A DNA stretch of 64,000 nucleotides from Spirosoma sp. 48-14 (GCF_001898575.1 NZ_MKUD01000001.1:249557-313556); one strand, 5' to 3'; positions 41,463 through 50,534 are shown, counted from the stretch's first letter. Translations and numbers: made by a program. The notes: a model not told the origin generated them from the letters alone.

Positions 41463-41576
41463 TGTTAAAAACTATTGCTTTTTAGGGTATTTTATTGTGA
41501 CATTTACATTACTGCGTCGTCCATGTATCACTACCGGGCTTCACCTTTTACTAAACCATAAAAGGAATTCAGCAGT

Positions 41577-42512
41577 ATGCCACCACGTTCAACCTCTTAT
41601 CTACTGCTCGCGCTTGCTGTCTTGCTGTTACTTATAGTAGTTAGCCTGATGTATAGTAGTTGGTCAGTAGCCCATGAAAACCCGCAAACTATGAACTCAG
41701 TTTTGGAGGGAGTGACTCTTGTTACGCTGTTTCTGGTACTGCAGGGACTCATTGGCTTTACAATCTGGTGGTTTTTACAACAGCGACAACGCCCACCAGC
41801 CCAGACTGAGGTTTTACATTCTATTGTCCATGAATTTCAAACGCCTATTTCGGCAATTCGCATGGCGGTCGATATTCTGGAGTCACCCATTGCCCGAAAT
41901 CATCCTGAGCGGACGGAGAAATACGTTCGAATAATCCGGGAAGAAACCGAGCGACTTCAACATCAGGTCGAAACCATGCTGACGCTGGCACGGGCGGACC
42001 GAAATACATTGGTACTAAACCCCGAACCCGTTCATATACAGCACCTTCTCCAGTCAGTGGCCGAGCGGCATGGCGACTATTTAACTTTGCAATTAGTGGC
42101 TAAAGACACATATATTCTAGCAGATCGGCTTCACTTGACCAATGTGCTTTACAATCTGTTGGATAACGCGATCAAGTACAGCGCTGACGACCCGGCTATT
42201 ACCTTGCTGACTAAAGCCGATACGGATGGCCTGACGATTACAGTTAGGGATAAGGGAGTAGGGATTCCACCCAAGTTAGTGGCGCAAATCTTCCAGCCTT
42301 TTTTTCGGGTACATGACCGTAATCAGCCCAGTGTAAAAGGATTTGGCTTGGGCTTAAGTTACGTACAGCGAATTATACAGGCACATAACTGGAGCATTTG
42401 GGTAAAAAGCGCCGTGGGCCAGGGGAGCGAATTTATGATTCAGATACCCCCAAAATCAATTCTGCCCTCAACAGAGCAAGGGCAGATAACAGATTCTAAA
42501 AAGGCAGACTAA
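41577..42512 (+). CDS. Orphan sensor histidine kinase
   Basis: A 311-residue membrane kinase with two transmembrane segments (about 7-27 and 46-68, the second VTLVTLFLVLQGLIGFTIWW) and almost no periplasmic domain between them. The H box is in LHSIVHEFQTPISAIRMAVD (phospho-accepting His), followed by the N box NVLYNLLDNAIKYS, and G boxes DKGVGIPPK and GFGLGLSYVQ. The HisKA and ATPase parts are complete. No response regulator gene lies nearby, so its partner is elsewhere. It probably senses within the membrane. Confidence 0.9.
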   Translation: MPPRSTSYLLLALAVLLLLIVVSLMYSSWSVAHENPQTMNSVLEGVTLVTLFLVLQGLIGFTIWWFLQQRQRPPAQTEVLHSIVHEFQTPISAIRMAVDILESPIARNHPERTEKYVRIIREETERLQHQVETMLTLARADRNTLVLNPEPVHIQHLLQSVAERHGDYLTLQLVAKDTYILADRLHLTNVLYNLLDNAIKYSADDPAITLLTKADTDGLTITVRDKGVGIPPKLVAQIFQPFFRVHDRNQPSVKGFGLGLSYVQRIIQAHNWSIWVKSAVGQGSEFMIQIPPKSILPSTEQGQITDSKKAD

Positions 42513-42517
42513 TAGTA

Positions 42518-42560
42518 TCAGGTGGGCTCATGCAAAAGCAATAGGCATCAGCCCACCTGA
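42518..42560. terminator. Hairpin between convergent kinase and ThuA genes
   Basis: TCAGGTGGGCT (42518-42528) pairs perfectly with 42550-42560; the loop is 21 nt. No strong T-run; probably a two-way terminator. Confidence 0.55.
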
Positions 42561-42571
42561 CATCTAAAAAG

Positions 42572-45500
42572 TTATTTGGCGTTTACAGCCTGAGCGGCCT
42601 TCGTTACTTTCATTACACCGTTCATAATGCGCCAGTGTCCGGGAAATGTACACACAAACGGATAGTCGCCTGGAGTAGCCGGAGCGGTGAATTTCAGCCG
42701 ATAGGTCTGGTCGGGATTCACTAAGGGAGTAGCCACAATCACCTGCGGAACCGAAGGGACGTAGTTCTTTTCAGCCCCATCTTTTGCCGTAATGAGCTTG
42801 TCGGCAGCGGCCCCAATAATCTCCATACTTTTAGGCTTACCAATCACCAGGTTATGCTGCATGGCGTCGGGATTTTCCAGAACGATTTCGACCTGTTTAC
42901 CCGCCGTAACTGTAAATTCCTTCTTATCATACCGCATCTCTTCGCGAACCGTTTTGATTCGTACGACCTCTACATTCGGGTCAACAGGCTCAGCTTTGGT
43001 GATTCCCCACAATTCGTACAGGCGATTCAGGCGGCTGCTATTATCAGCAGATACCGAATTGTTCAGACTCGCCAGAAATGACTTATCGGCTTCCTGAACT
43101 GAGGCTTTCTGGCGAGGATTCCAGCCTTCGGCTACGCCTTTCACAATAGCCTCTTTTTGGGTAGCATCCAGCTTTTGTGTCTGTTTCAGCAAAGCAACTA
43201 CGTCGTCGATAGGCGCAACGGATGCATAGCTACGGATGGCCCGTTCAAGCGCATAGGCACTCAGACTCTGGGGAGCGCGATAGGTAAGCGCAACCGTAGC
43301 GTTATTGTTCTGTTCATTGCTTTCGGCAATAACATTCTCCCGGTCAAGCATTGCAGTGATCGCATACTGGCCCGCCCGCTCGAATTGAACGGACATATCG
43401 CCCACCCAGGGACCATTGTTCGATTTGCTGATGGTGACAGTTTCGCCAGGCTTAATACCCGTGTTATGTGTTACGCTGACAAAATCGATTTTCGGTCCAT
43501 CCAACGCCCCCTTAGGCCCTTCGATCCGAACCGACAAAGGAATAGGTGTTCCCTCTGGAACGGCTACTCCTCCCGCATTCATCACATCGACAAACACTAA
43601 GGCCCGTTCGCGAACTAAAGGCGATTCGGGCGTGGTACGAATGGCCTTAATCACCAGATCAGGTTTATCACTGGCCGAGGCAGTAATCGGAGCAGACTGC
43701 TTTGGAGCGGTTGCCGCTGTATGATCATGCTGGCTCATATCATGTGCCTGCTGGCCATGTCCGGCCTCGGAAGTGGCTAGTTGAGACAGGTATGTTTTCA
43801 GCAATCGGCCATCATTCGCTGTCAGCGCACAGGCAAACGCATCGGGTAACCAGCGATCGTTTGTTTCGGTAGCTTTCGCCAGACGGGTCAGAATCGCATT
43901 ATCTACTTCGGAGGACGACGGAGCCTGCGACAACGCTAACAACGAATTTAGCACTACCAGTGGCTCTTTATCCTGCAGAAGGTTATTTTGTAAAATGGCC
44001 TGAGCAGCCACAGAAGCCGGCATCACCTGAATGGCGGCTTTACGCACAGCCGAAGCAGGATGCTTAAGAGCACCAGTTATGGCCTGCATCACATCGGGCT
44101 GATTGGTTGCACCCAGCCCCTGCAATGTCCATAAAGCGTGAATCGCTGCGGGGTTATTACCAATTTCATCCAGCGACTGATCGTTTACCAACGCAATAAG
44201 CTTCGGCACAACATCTTTGTTTGTCCGCTCAATCAGCAACCGCTGAGCCGTCATCCGCCAGAACATGTTTGTGTTTTTCAGCGCAGCCATCAGCTCGTCG
44301 GGGCGATCTTTGCTCAAAGCCATTGGGGTATAGGCAGGGGCGTTTTTGTAGGCAACCCGGTAAATCCGACCATGGGTAAAATCTCGTAATGGCGTCTCGT
44401 AGGCATTTCCGGAACCGTTACTAGCGCCTTTAGGCGTCGGGTTGTGCTGAATAATGAAGCTGTACCAGTCAACTACCCAAACAGCTCCATCGGGACCTAC
44501 TTCGGCAAAAACCGGTGCAAACCACTCATCGGCACCTGCCATCAGGTTAAATCCGTCAACATCTTCGTAGTCGGTACCCGACTTTTTCATCACATTCTGG
44601 TGCAGAATATGCCCCGTTGGCTCCGATACAAACGCAACCTTATTCCAATACTGCTGCGGGAAAGCACGGGCCGTATAGAAATTGTGCCCAGCAGCAGCCG
44701 TAAACCCACCGAATACATCCACCTGCCTTACTTTGGGCGTAATGGGTTTCATGTCTTTATGGGTGTCGGTACTGCGGCTGCCATTTTCGCGCAGATGCGG
44801 TGCTCCATGAAAATACTGGTTCGGAATAGCCATATACCAACCGTGCGAATTATTGGCTGTCGAGCCGAAAATATCGCCGGTTTCGGTAAAACCTAGCCCC
44901 CAGGTATTGTTGGATGTAGCCGTTACATATTCGAGTTTCGACCCATCGGGTTTAAACCGGAAGAAACCCTGGCTAAACTTGACACTGTCGGCACCGAACT
45001 TACCTTTAAAGCCCGAATACCCAACACTGCCCCAAATCCAGTTATCAAACCCATAATGCAGGTTGCTGGGTCCGGCATGCGTATCGAACGTACCAAAGCC
45101 TGTAAAAAGAATTTTCTTCACATCGGCTTTATCATCGCCGTTGGTATCCTGCAAAAACAGCATATGTGGTGCCTGCGAGACGTACAGACCACCGTTGGCA
45201 AACACCATTCCAGTTGGGATACTGAGGCCCTCAGCAAAATTGGTGAACTTATCGGCCTTGCCATCTTTATCGGTATCCTCGCAGATAACGATGTAATCCG
45301 AACCACCTTCAGGCTTGCGCTCGTTCGGGTAATCTTTGGTAATCAGTACGAACAATCGACCGCGTTCGTCCCAGCTCATGGCAATCGGGTGCATCACGTT
45401 AGGCTCATGGGCAAACAGTTCGAGCGTAAAGTCGACGGGCACCTGAATATGCTTCATTGACTCTTCGGGCGAAAGAGGCTCCTGTTCCAACTGAGCACCG

Positions 45501-46342
45501 GGCCGTTTTTCGTAGTTCGGCAGGTTCGCTTCATGATAGGCAAACGGCTGAGGTTTCAGGTCGTCGTGGAGTTTCTTTACCTTGTCGCCCACTGCCCAGA
45601 GAATCCCCCGCTCCAACAATTGCTGAAAACCAGGTTGGCTCCAGGTACGCTCGTCATGTCCGTAGGCGGTGTAAAATACCCGGCCCTTGCCGTACTGACG
45701 CGTCCAGGTGTAGGGCTCTTCGGTTTGCCCCGGCTTATCTTTGGCCTGATCGGCTTTAATATCCCGTACAGCCAGCACATTATTGTCGGGCTGTAAATGA
45801 CTGTGCAGATAGGTTTCGTCATAGGCTTTGAACGACGATAGACCCGCTACGATCGGATTGTTTGGCTGCGTAAAACGCGTCTGGATGGTATCCATCCGAT
45901 GCCGCCAGAACTGACCACCCACTACCTTATCGACATACTCTGGCGAATTCCGGAAGCAGTAGGATGCACAGTGTACCGGGATCAGTCCGTGTCCCGACGA
46001 TACATACGACAATAATGCCTGTTCCTGCGGCTTGGGAATACTATCCCAGTTGGCAAAAATCAATAGACCGTCGTACTTGTTCAGATTCTCGGTATTGAGG
46101 TCTTCAAGCTTATCGGTATAGGTAATGTTGATACCCTTGTCGCCGAGAGCCGCCATCAGTTGAGGCACGCGCTCGCTCGGTCGGTGGTGACCATTATCAC
46201 CCAGAAATAGAATTTCGGTCCGACGCGGACGGTCGTTACCCGATGCTCCGCCGGTCTGTCGAACAGAGGTTTGTGAGGACGATTGGCGAGCACACTGGGC
46301 AAGTGCGACTACGACCCCAACAGCGATAAGTAGTTTTTTCAT
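42572..46342 (-). CDS. Large lipoprotein: ThuA, beta-propeller dehydrogenase-like, HEAT, CARDB and cupredoxin domains
   Basis: A 1256-residue protein from the ATG at 46342, with a lipoprotein signal (LIAVGVVVALAQCARQ). Order by eye: ThuA-like domain (about 40-260, HGLIPVHCASYCFRNSPEYV), a beta-propeller like the PVC-type membrane dehydrogenases (about 300-690, FTLELFAHEPNVMHPIAMSW), HEAT repeats (about 710-870), a CARDB domain (DLVIKAIRTTPESPLVRERA), and at the end a cupredoxin with NPDAMQHNLVIG and YPFVCTFPGHWRIM (His, Cys, His, Met copper ligands). The usual CxxCH cytochrome of this family is absent. It may oxidise a sugar and pass electrons to copper (inference). Confidence 0.85.
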   Translation of the reverse strand: MKKLLIAVGVVVALAQCARQSSSQTSVRQTGGASGNDRPRRTEILFLGDNGHHRPSERVPQLMAALGDKGINITYTDKLEDLNTENLNKYDGLLIFANWDSIPKPQEQALLSYVSSGHGLIPVHCASYCFRNSPEYVDKVVGGQFWRHRMDTIQTRFTQPNNPIVAGLSSFKAYDETYLHSHLQPDNNVLAVRDIKADQAKDKPGQTEEPYTWTRQYGKGRVFYTAYGHDERTWSQPGFQQLLERGILWAVGDKVKKLHDDLKPQPFAYHEANLPNYEKRPGAQLEQEPLSPEESMKHIQVPVDFTLELFAHEPNVMHPIAMSWDERGRLFVLITKDYPNERKPEGGSDYIVICEDTDKDGKADKFTNFAEGLSIPTGMVFANGGLYVSQAPHMLFLQDTNGDDKADVKKILFTGFGTFDTHAGPSNLHYGFDNWIWGSVGYSGFKGKFGADSVKFSQGFFRFKPDGSKLEYVTATSNNTWGLGFTETGDIFGSTANNSHGWYMAIPNQYFHGAPHLRENGSRSTDTHKDMKPITPKVRQVDVFGGFTAAAGHNFYTARAFPQQYWNKVAFVSEPTGHILHQNVMKKSGTDYEDVDGFNLMAGADEWFAPVFAEVGPDGAVWVVDWYSFIIQHNPTPKGASNGSGNAYETPLRDFTHGRIYRVAYKNAPAYTPMALSKDRPDELMAALKNTNMFWRMTAQRLLIERTNKDVVPKLIALVNDQSLDEIGNNPAAIHALWTLQGLGATNQPDVMQAITGALKHPASAVRKAAIQVMPASVAAQAILQNNLLQDKEPLVVLNSLLALSQAPSSSEVDNAILTRLAKATETNDRWLPDAFACALTANDGRLLKTYLSQLATSEAGHGQQAHDMSQHDHTAATAPKQSAPITASASDKPDLVIKAIRTTPESPLVRERALVFVDVMNAGGVAVPEGTPIPLSVRIEGPKGALDGPKIDFVSVTHNTGIKPGETVTISKSNNGPWVGDMSVQFERAGQYAITAMLDRENVIAESNEQNNNATVALTYRAPQSLSAYALERAIRSYASVAPIDDVVALLKQTQKLDATQKEAIVKGVAEGWNPRQKASVQEADKSFLASLNNSVSADNSSRLNRLYELWGITKAEPVDPNVEVVRIKTVREEMRYDKKEFTVTAGKQVEIVLENPDAMQHNLVIGKPKSMEIIGAAADKLITAKDGAEKNYVPSVPQVIVATPLVNPDQTYRLKFTAPATPGDYPFVCTFPGHWRIMNGVMKVTKAAQAVNAK

Positions 46343-46375
46343 GATTACCAAAGGAAAAGGTAATGAGCAATGGAT

Positions 46376-46468
46376 AATGAATAATGTAGAATGAATAATG
46401 TAGAATGAATAATAGAAGGATTTCCCCTATATTTTCCATTCTACATTATTCATTCTACATTATTCATT
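46376..46468. repeat. Perfect 32-bp inverted repeat of 14-bp AATGAATAATGTAG units (family D)
   Basis: Left arm 46376-46407 holds two tandem 14-bp units; right arm 46437-46468 is its exact complement and ends on the first base of the Gfo/Idh stop codon. Loop 29 nt. Related words occur in the weaker repeat at 62018-62081. Confidence 0.88.
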
Positions 46469-47577
46469 TAGTTGAAATCAGGCAGTTGAATGAGCTTGCC
46501 ACCCTGTAGCGCCGACTCATGCGCCAAAATTCCCACGCTGGTCCAGTTAGCCGACTGAGCCGCGTTGGGGAATGGATCGCGGTCTTCAATAATGGCCGAT
46601 ACAAACTCATGCACCATATGCGGGTGCGATCCGCCATGACCACCTCCCTGCGTAAACGACAGGTGTTGCTGCTCATCGGCATCGTAAACGCCTTTGGTCG
46701 TAAATCGCTGGATAGGTTCGGGCAAGTAATGTGCATAATCGGGCACCGTTACTTTCTCGGGAATCTCCGGTTCCGGTTTTTTGGCGGTATGAATCACAGG
46801 AAGTTCGTCCTCGATTAACTGCCATTCAAACGACTTCTTATCGCCATATACTTCAAAACTTTCCCGGTACTGCCGCGCTACATCAAATAACGACCGATAG
46901 ACGTAAGCTGATAAGTCGCTGTCTTTAAATTTAATATGCGCCGATTCGACCGCAAAGGGCGAGTTATGAATTTTGGCCAGCTCTTCCCGAATCGTGCCCG
47001 ATCCAAAACAGGATACATATTCAGCCTCCAGCTTAAGCAAACCAGCTACAGGCCCTACACAGTGCGTAGCATAGTGCATCGGTGGCAAACCAGGCCAGTA
47101 ATCCGGCCAACCGTCCATGTCCTGTTGGTGGCTGGCTTTCAGAAACTGAACTTTCCCCAGCTCGCCTTTTTCATACAGCTCCTTGACAAACAGGAACTCG
47201 CGGCTATACACCACCGTTTCCATCATCATGTATTTCTTACCCGACTCTTTGGTAGCCTTCACGATCTCCATACAGTCCTCAACGCTTGTCGCCATTGGCA
47301 CTGTACAGGCAACGTGCTTACCGGCTCGTAAGGCTTTCAGGCTTTGTTCGGCATGATTCGGAATAGGTGAGTTGATGTGTACAGCATCGACAGCCGGATC
47401 GGCCAGCAATTCATCAAAACTACTATAGCGTTTCTCAATGCCATACGCGTCGCCAATCTTGTTCAGACTTTCGACGTTACGCTGACAAATAGCGTACATA
47501 TTGGCGTTCGGATGCCGCTGATAAATTGGAATAAATTCGGCCCCAAATCCCAGGCCCACAATGGCGATGTTAATCAT
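46468..47577 (-). CDS. Gfo/Idh/MocA family oxidoreductase
   Basis: A 369-residue NAD(P)-dependent oxidoreductase. The Rossmann start is NIAIVGLGFGAEFIPIYQRH; the next landmark, normally EKP in this family, here reads VACTVPMATSVEDCMEIV, an unusual variant that may alter catalysis. The C-terminal alpha/beta domain has YYWPGLPPMHYATHCVGPVA-like sequence, with the HYATH motif typical of sugar-oxidising members. Probably oxidises a sugar or cyclitol. It is co-directional with the isomerase upstream and the ThuA gene downstream, with hairpins in both gaps. Confidence 0.88.
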   Translation of the reverse strand: MINIAIVGLGFGAEFIPIYQRHPNANMYAICQRNVESLNKIGDAYGIEKRYSSFDELLADPAVDAVHINSPIPNHAEQSLKALRAGKHVACTVPMATSVEDCMEIVKATKESGKKYMMMETVVYSREFLFVKELYEKGELGKVQFLKASHQQDMDGWPDYWPGLPPMHYATHCVGPVAGLLKLEAEYVSCFGSGTIREELAKIHNSPFAVESAHIKFKDSDLSAYVYRSLFDVARQYRESFEVYGDKKSFEWQLIEDELPVIHTAKKPEPEIPEKVTVPDYAHYLPEPIQRFTTKGVYDADEQQHLSFTQGGGHGGSHPHMVHEFVSAIIEDRDPFPNAAQSANWTSVGILAHESALQGGKLIQLPDFN

Positions 47578-47687
47578 TTTAAAGAGCGAAAGAATGAAAG
47601 AGTGAAAGAGCGAAGTAAAGAATTCGGAGTAAAAGGCCGTTCAGACAGGAAGGCTCTTTCGTTCTTTCATTCTTTCGCTCTTTAAAA
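47577..47687. repeat. 35-bp inverted repeat of 8-bp GAAAGARY words (family B, copy 2)
   Basis: Left arm 47577-47611 (starting at the Gfo/Idh start codon) and right arm 47653-47687 match except at two adjacent G-T wobble positions. The right arm is translated as the tail of the isomerase gene (SERMKERKS). Related to 26025-26109. Confidence 0.88.
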
Positions 47688-48507
47688 ATTTTAGTCCATC
47701 AACGGCCAATTGCTCAGGTGAGTCGAACATGGGCCGGAAAATATGCGTGGCGGCTGCGAGTTCAGGTGGATTCGGCCCAAACGCTTCGATGGCAATTGGC
47801 CCTTCGTACCCCACTTCGTCAAGCACGTTAAATACGTCAGTGAAATTAATATGTCCCCGGCCCGGTGTGGAGCGATCGTTTTCCGAAATCTGAATATGCA
47901 CCAGATAAGGAGCGCATTTACGTAAGGCATCACCAATGTTTTTCTCCTCCATATTGGCATGGAATGTATCGAAAGCCGCCTTGCAATTGGGATGATTGAC
48001 GTCTTCAACGTAACGAACAAGCTCGTCGGCACAGGTCAGCAGATACGTCTCAAAGCGATTCAGGTATTCCATAGCCAGCATTACCCCTTTGGTTTGAGCA
48101 TACTTGGCCACCTCACGCATACCTTCTACCGACCAGTTCCATTCTTGCTGGGTCGCGGGCTTACCCGTAAAGGTTTTAAAGCCAGCATAAAATGGTCCCA
48201 TCAAAATAGTGGCCCCTACAGCGGCTGTACAATCGACAATTTGCTTCAGGTATGCAACACCGGCCTGACGAACAGCATCATTAGGACTGATGAGACTGAA
48301 TTCTGAACTACAAAGTGTACACGCCTGAACACCTAAACCCAACTCGGCTAGTTGCTCCCCTAATCGCTGCCACTTTTCCAGGTTGACATCATTGATCGGA
48401 ATCTCGACAAAATCAAACCCACTCGTTTTCAGGAATGACAGCGTATCGGACAAATCTTCGTCCATGGTCATTGTCCAGACAAACAAGTTCATTCCTAGCT
48501 TATTCAT
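47641..48507 (-). CDS. TIM-barrel sugar phosphate isomerase/epimerase
   Basis: A 288-residue xylose-isomerase-like TIM barrel without signal peptide. Landmarks: GMNLFVWTMTMDEDLSDTLS, DFVEIPINDVNLEKWQRLGE, the metal-site blocks LAMEYLNRFETYLL (Glu), CKAAFDTFHANMEE (Asp, His), VHIQISENDRSTPGRGHINF (His) and IAIEAFGPNPPEL (Glu). These isomerise or epimerise ketoses. The last residues (SERMKERKSLPV) lie in an inverted repeat arm and look foreign to the fold. A perfect -7 element lies upstream; the AraC gene is divergent. Confidence 0.9.
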   Translation of the reverse strand: MNKLGMNLFVWTMTMDEDLSDTLSFLKTSGFDFVEIPINDVNLEKWQRLGEQLAELGLGVQACTLCSSEFSLISPNDAVRQAGVAYLKQIVDCTAAVGATILMGPFYAGFKTFTGKPATQQEWNWSVEGMREVAKYAQTKGVMLAMEYLNRFETYLLTCADELVRYVEDVNHPNCKAAFDTFHANMEEKNIGDALRKCAPYLVHIQISENDRSTPGRGHINFTDVFNVLDEVGYEGPIAIEAFGPNPPELAAATHIFRPMFDSPEQLAVDGLKFLKSERMKERKSLPV

Positions 48508-48529
48508 ATTTGGTCTGTAAAAATTTACA

Positions 48530-48537
48530 CAAATCTA
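48530..48537 (-). promoter_or_regulatory. -7 promoter element for the isomerase-oxidoreductase-ThuA cluster
   Basis: The minus strand reads TAGATTTG, a full match to TAnnTTTG, 22 nt before the isomerase ATG. It lies in the gap shared with the divergent AraC gene. Confidence 0.65.
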
Positions 48538-48643
48538 TTCAGTACTGAACCGTTTATCTCCGCTTTTATTAGCCAATTATGACTTTATTTTTACATAAAT
48601 CAGAAAAAATGGGCAACATTTGTGTTAAAAAAGGAACAATGCC

Positions 48644-49516
48644 ATGAAACAGCCCCTACGCAAAGACCTGGAACCCGTTGCGGCTTCATTCATCGTTAAA
48701 GAACTGGTAGAATCTCATTTCGACCCGAACTGGCATTTTCATCCACATTATCAGTTATTTCTGGTCGAGGAGGGTACTGGCACCCGATTTATAGGCGATT
48801 CAATTAAACCATTTGGCCCTGGCGATCTGGTTTTTCTGGGGCCCAACTTACCACACCTCTGGCGTAGCGATCAGGTTTATTTCAGCAAGCAATCCGACCT
48901 CATCACAAAAGGAATTGTCGTCTATTTTGCCGATGATTTTCTGGGAAGTGATTTTTTAAAAAAGCAGGAGATGAATCTGCTGCGTCAGTTACTCAACAAT
49001 GCCCGGCAGGGTCTTGAGTGGACGGGTCCAACCCGCTCTTACGCTGAGATGGCTCTTCGTAATCTGGCGGCACAGGGTGTAGGCTTTGAGCGTATATTAA
49101 GTCTGTTGACGTTGCTCAATCGATTGTCGCAGGCGACCGACCACCGATTTCTGACAAGCTCAGGCTACACGAATACCGTAAAACCATCCGAAACAGACCG
49201 AATGCAACTAGTCCACGATTATGTTCTGGATCATTTCCCGGACGAAATCAGTCTGGATACAGTATCCGATCTGGCTGGTATGACACCTCCAGCGTTCTGT
49301 CGCTATTTTAAAGCCCGTGCCAACAAAACCTTTTCTGAATTTGTCTCCGAGGTTCGGATCGGCCATGCCTGTAAATTGCTTATGGCCGGGAAGCTGAACA
49401 TTACACAAATCAGCTTCGAGAGTGGATTTAGAACCCTCTCTAATTTCAACCGACAATTCAAGTTTATTACAGGCCAAACCCCTTCGTCGTATGTGAGAAC
49501 CTACCGAGACCTCTAA
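48644..49516 (+). CDS. AraC family transcriptional regulator
   Basis: A 290-residue regulator: an N-terminal cupin sensor domain (about 20-110, HFDPNWHFHPHYQLFLVEEG, then GPGDLVFLGPNLPHLW) and the C-terminal double helix-turn-helix (about 185-288), with DEISLDTVSDLAGMTPPAFC, RIGHACKLLMAGKLNITQIS and the AraC signature FESGFRTLSNFNRQFKFITG. It is divergent from the isomerase-oxidoreductase-ThuA cluster and most likely controls it in response to a sugar (inference). Confidence 0.92.
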   Translation: MKQPLRKDLEPVAASFIVKELVESHFDPNWHFHPHYQLFLVEEGTGTRFIGDSIKPFGPGDLVFLGPNLPHLWRSDQVYFSKQSDLITKGIVVYFADDFLGSDFLKKQEMNLLRQLLNNARQGLEWTGPTRSYAEMALRNLAAQGVGFERILSLLTLLNRLSQATDHRFLTSSGYTNTVKPSETDRMQLVHDYVLDHFPDEISLDTVSDLAGMTPPAFCRYFKARANKTFSEFVSEVRIGHACKLLMAGKLNITQISFESGFRTLSNFNRQFKFITGQTPSSYVRTYRDL

Positions 49517-49556
49517 TTAGTAGTCATTATAGCTTTTTTTGCTACTTTGCGAGCCT

Positions 49557-50489
49557 ATGAAGTCTCGCTACAAATCGCCTTCCATCAGTCAATACGACAA
49601 AATTGTGAAGGAAAATTTAGAAGCAGCGATCCCAGCGCTGATTGAACGGCTATTAGATATTCACCCCATTGAATCCGTCGAATTACCTGACGATCTACAA
49701 CATACAAAAGAACGTAAGCCTGATGCGCTCAAGCGCATTCGCGACCGTAATGGAAACATATTCGTGCTTCACCTGGAGTTTCAGGTAGCAGATGACCCGG
49801 ATATGATCTACCGCATGGGCGACTATTGTGTCATGTTGGCGCGTGCTTATCGGCTTCCCATTCGACAATATGTACTATATATGGGCAGTAAACTACCTAA
49901 AATGGCCTCAGAACTAAACACCGGAGACTCCGTTTTTCGGTATCATTTACTGTCATTCCAGCAGTATTCGTATAAACTGTTTTTGAATTCTGATAAACCA
50001 GAAGAGATTCTATTTGCATTATTAGCCGATTTCGATGCGCAATCACCCCAGGTTATTCTGGAACAGATGGTCAATCGAATTTACGAAACGACAACTGGCT
50101 CGCTTGCATTTGAGCGATACATAAGCCAATTGCGGGTTTTAGTGCAACTTCGTAAATTACAACCCAATTTAGAGCTAGTTATGGAAAAGTTAACACAGTA
50201 TTTTAAAGAACAAGAGGATCCATTTTTCCAGAAAGGCCAGCGCCTTGGCTTTACGCTCGGTCTTGAAAGTGGCAAAAAAGCAGGGTTGGAGCAAGGGAAA
50301 AAGGAAGGGTTGGAGCAAGGGAAAAAGGCGGGACTGGAGCAGGGGTTAGAAGAAGGTAAAAAGCAGGGGAAGCGGCTAATTATTTTAAATCTGCTCACTC
50401 AAACCCAATTCTCGGTAGCCGAAATCGCCCAGTTGACCGATACTTCCAATTCCTTCGTACAAAAGATCAAAAAAGAAATGGGTGCATAA
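49557..50489 (+). CDS. Rpn/PD-(D/E)xK family putative nuclease with EQG repeats
   Basis: A 310-residue protein from the ATG at 49557. The N-terminal two thirds resemble the Rpn recombination-promoting nuclease or 'transposase' family: QYDKIVKENLEAAIPALIER, the core KPDALKRIRDRNGNIFVLHL followed by EFQ (Asp and the E-x-Q variant of ExK), and YRLPIRQYVLYMGS. Then a short tandem repeat (GLEQGKKAG units) and a C-terminal helix-turn-helix-like end (FSVAEIAQLTDTSNSFVQKI). Genes of this type are often multicopy. Function in the cell is uncertain. Confidence 0.82.
   Translation: MKSRYKSPSISQYDKIVKENLEAAIPALIERLLDIHPIESVELPDDLQHTKERKPDALKRIRDRNGNIFVLHLEFQVADDPDMIYRMGDYCVMLARAYRLPIRQYVLYMGSKLPKMASELNTGDSVFRYHLLSFQQYSYKLFLNSDKPEEILFALLADFDAQSPQVILEQMVNRIYETTTGSLAFERYISQLRVLVQLRKLQPNLELVMEKLTQYFKEQEDPFFQKGQRLGFTLGLESGKKAGLEQGKKEGLEQGKKAGLEQGLEEGKKQGKRLIILNLLTQTQFSVAEIAQLTDTSNSFVQKIKKEMGA
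50283..50354 (+). repeat. 24-bp tandem repeat within the Rpn-like gene
   Basis: Three units; the first two differ at only two bases, the third is more diverged. Each encodes GLEQGKKE/A. In-frame repeats here can change protein length without frameshift. Confidence 0.8.
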
Positions 50490-50509
50490 CCCGTAGGATG
50501 CACCCATTT
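50476..50509 (-). terminator. Terminator of the alpha/beta hydrolase gene
   Basis: AAATGGGTGCAT (50476-50487) pairs with ATGCACCCATTT (50498-50509). On the minus strand it is followed by CTTTTTTG. The left arm is also the last codons of the Rpn-like gene, which converges. Confidence 0.75.
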
Positions 50510-50534
50510 GAGAAATCTATACAATGTATAAAGC

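Noticed and set aside
50283..50354. Regularly spaced repeat that might be a CRISPR-like array
   Set aside because: The 24-bp units are contiguous, in frame and translated (GLEQGKKE), with no spacers and no cas genes.
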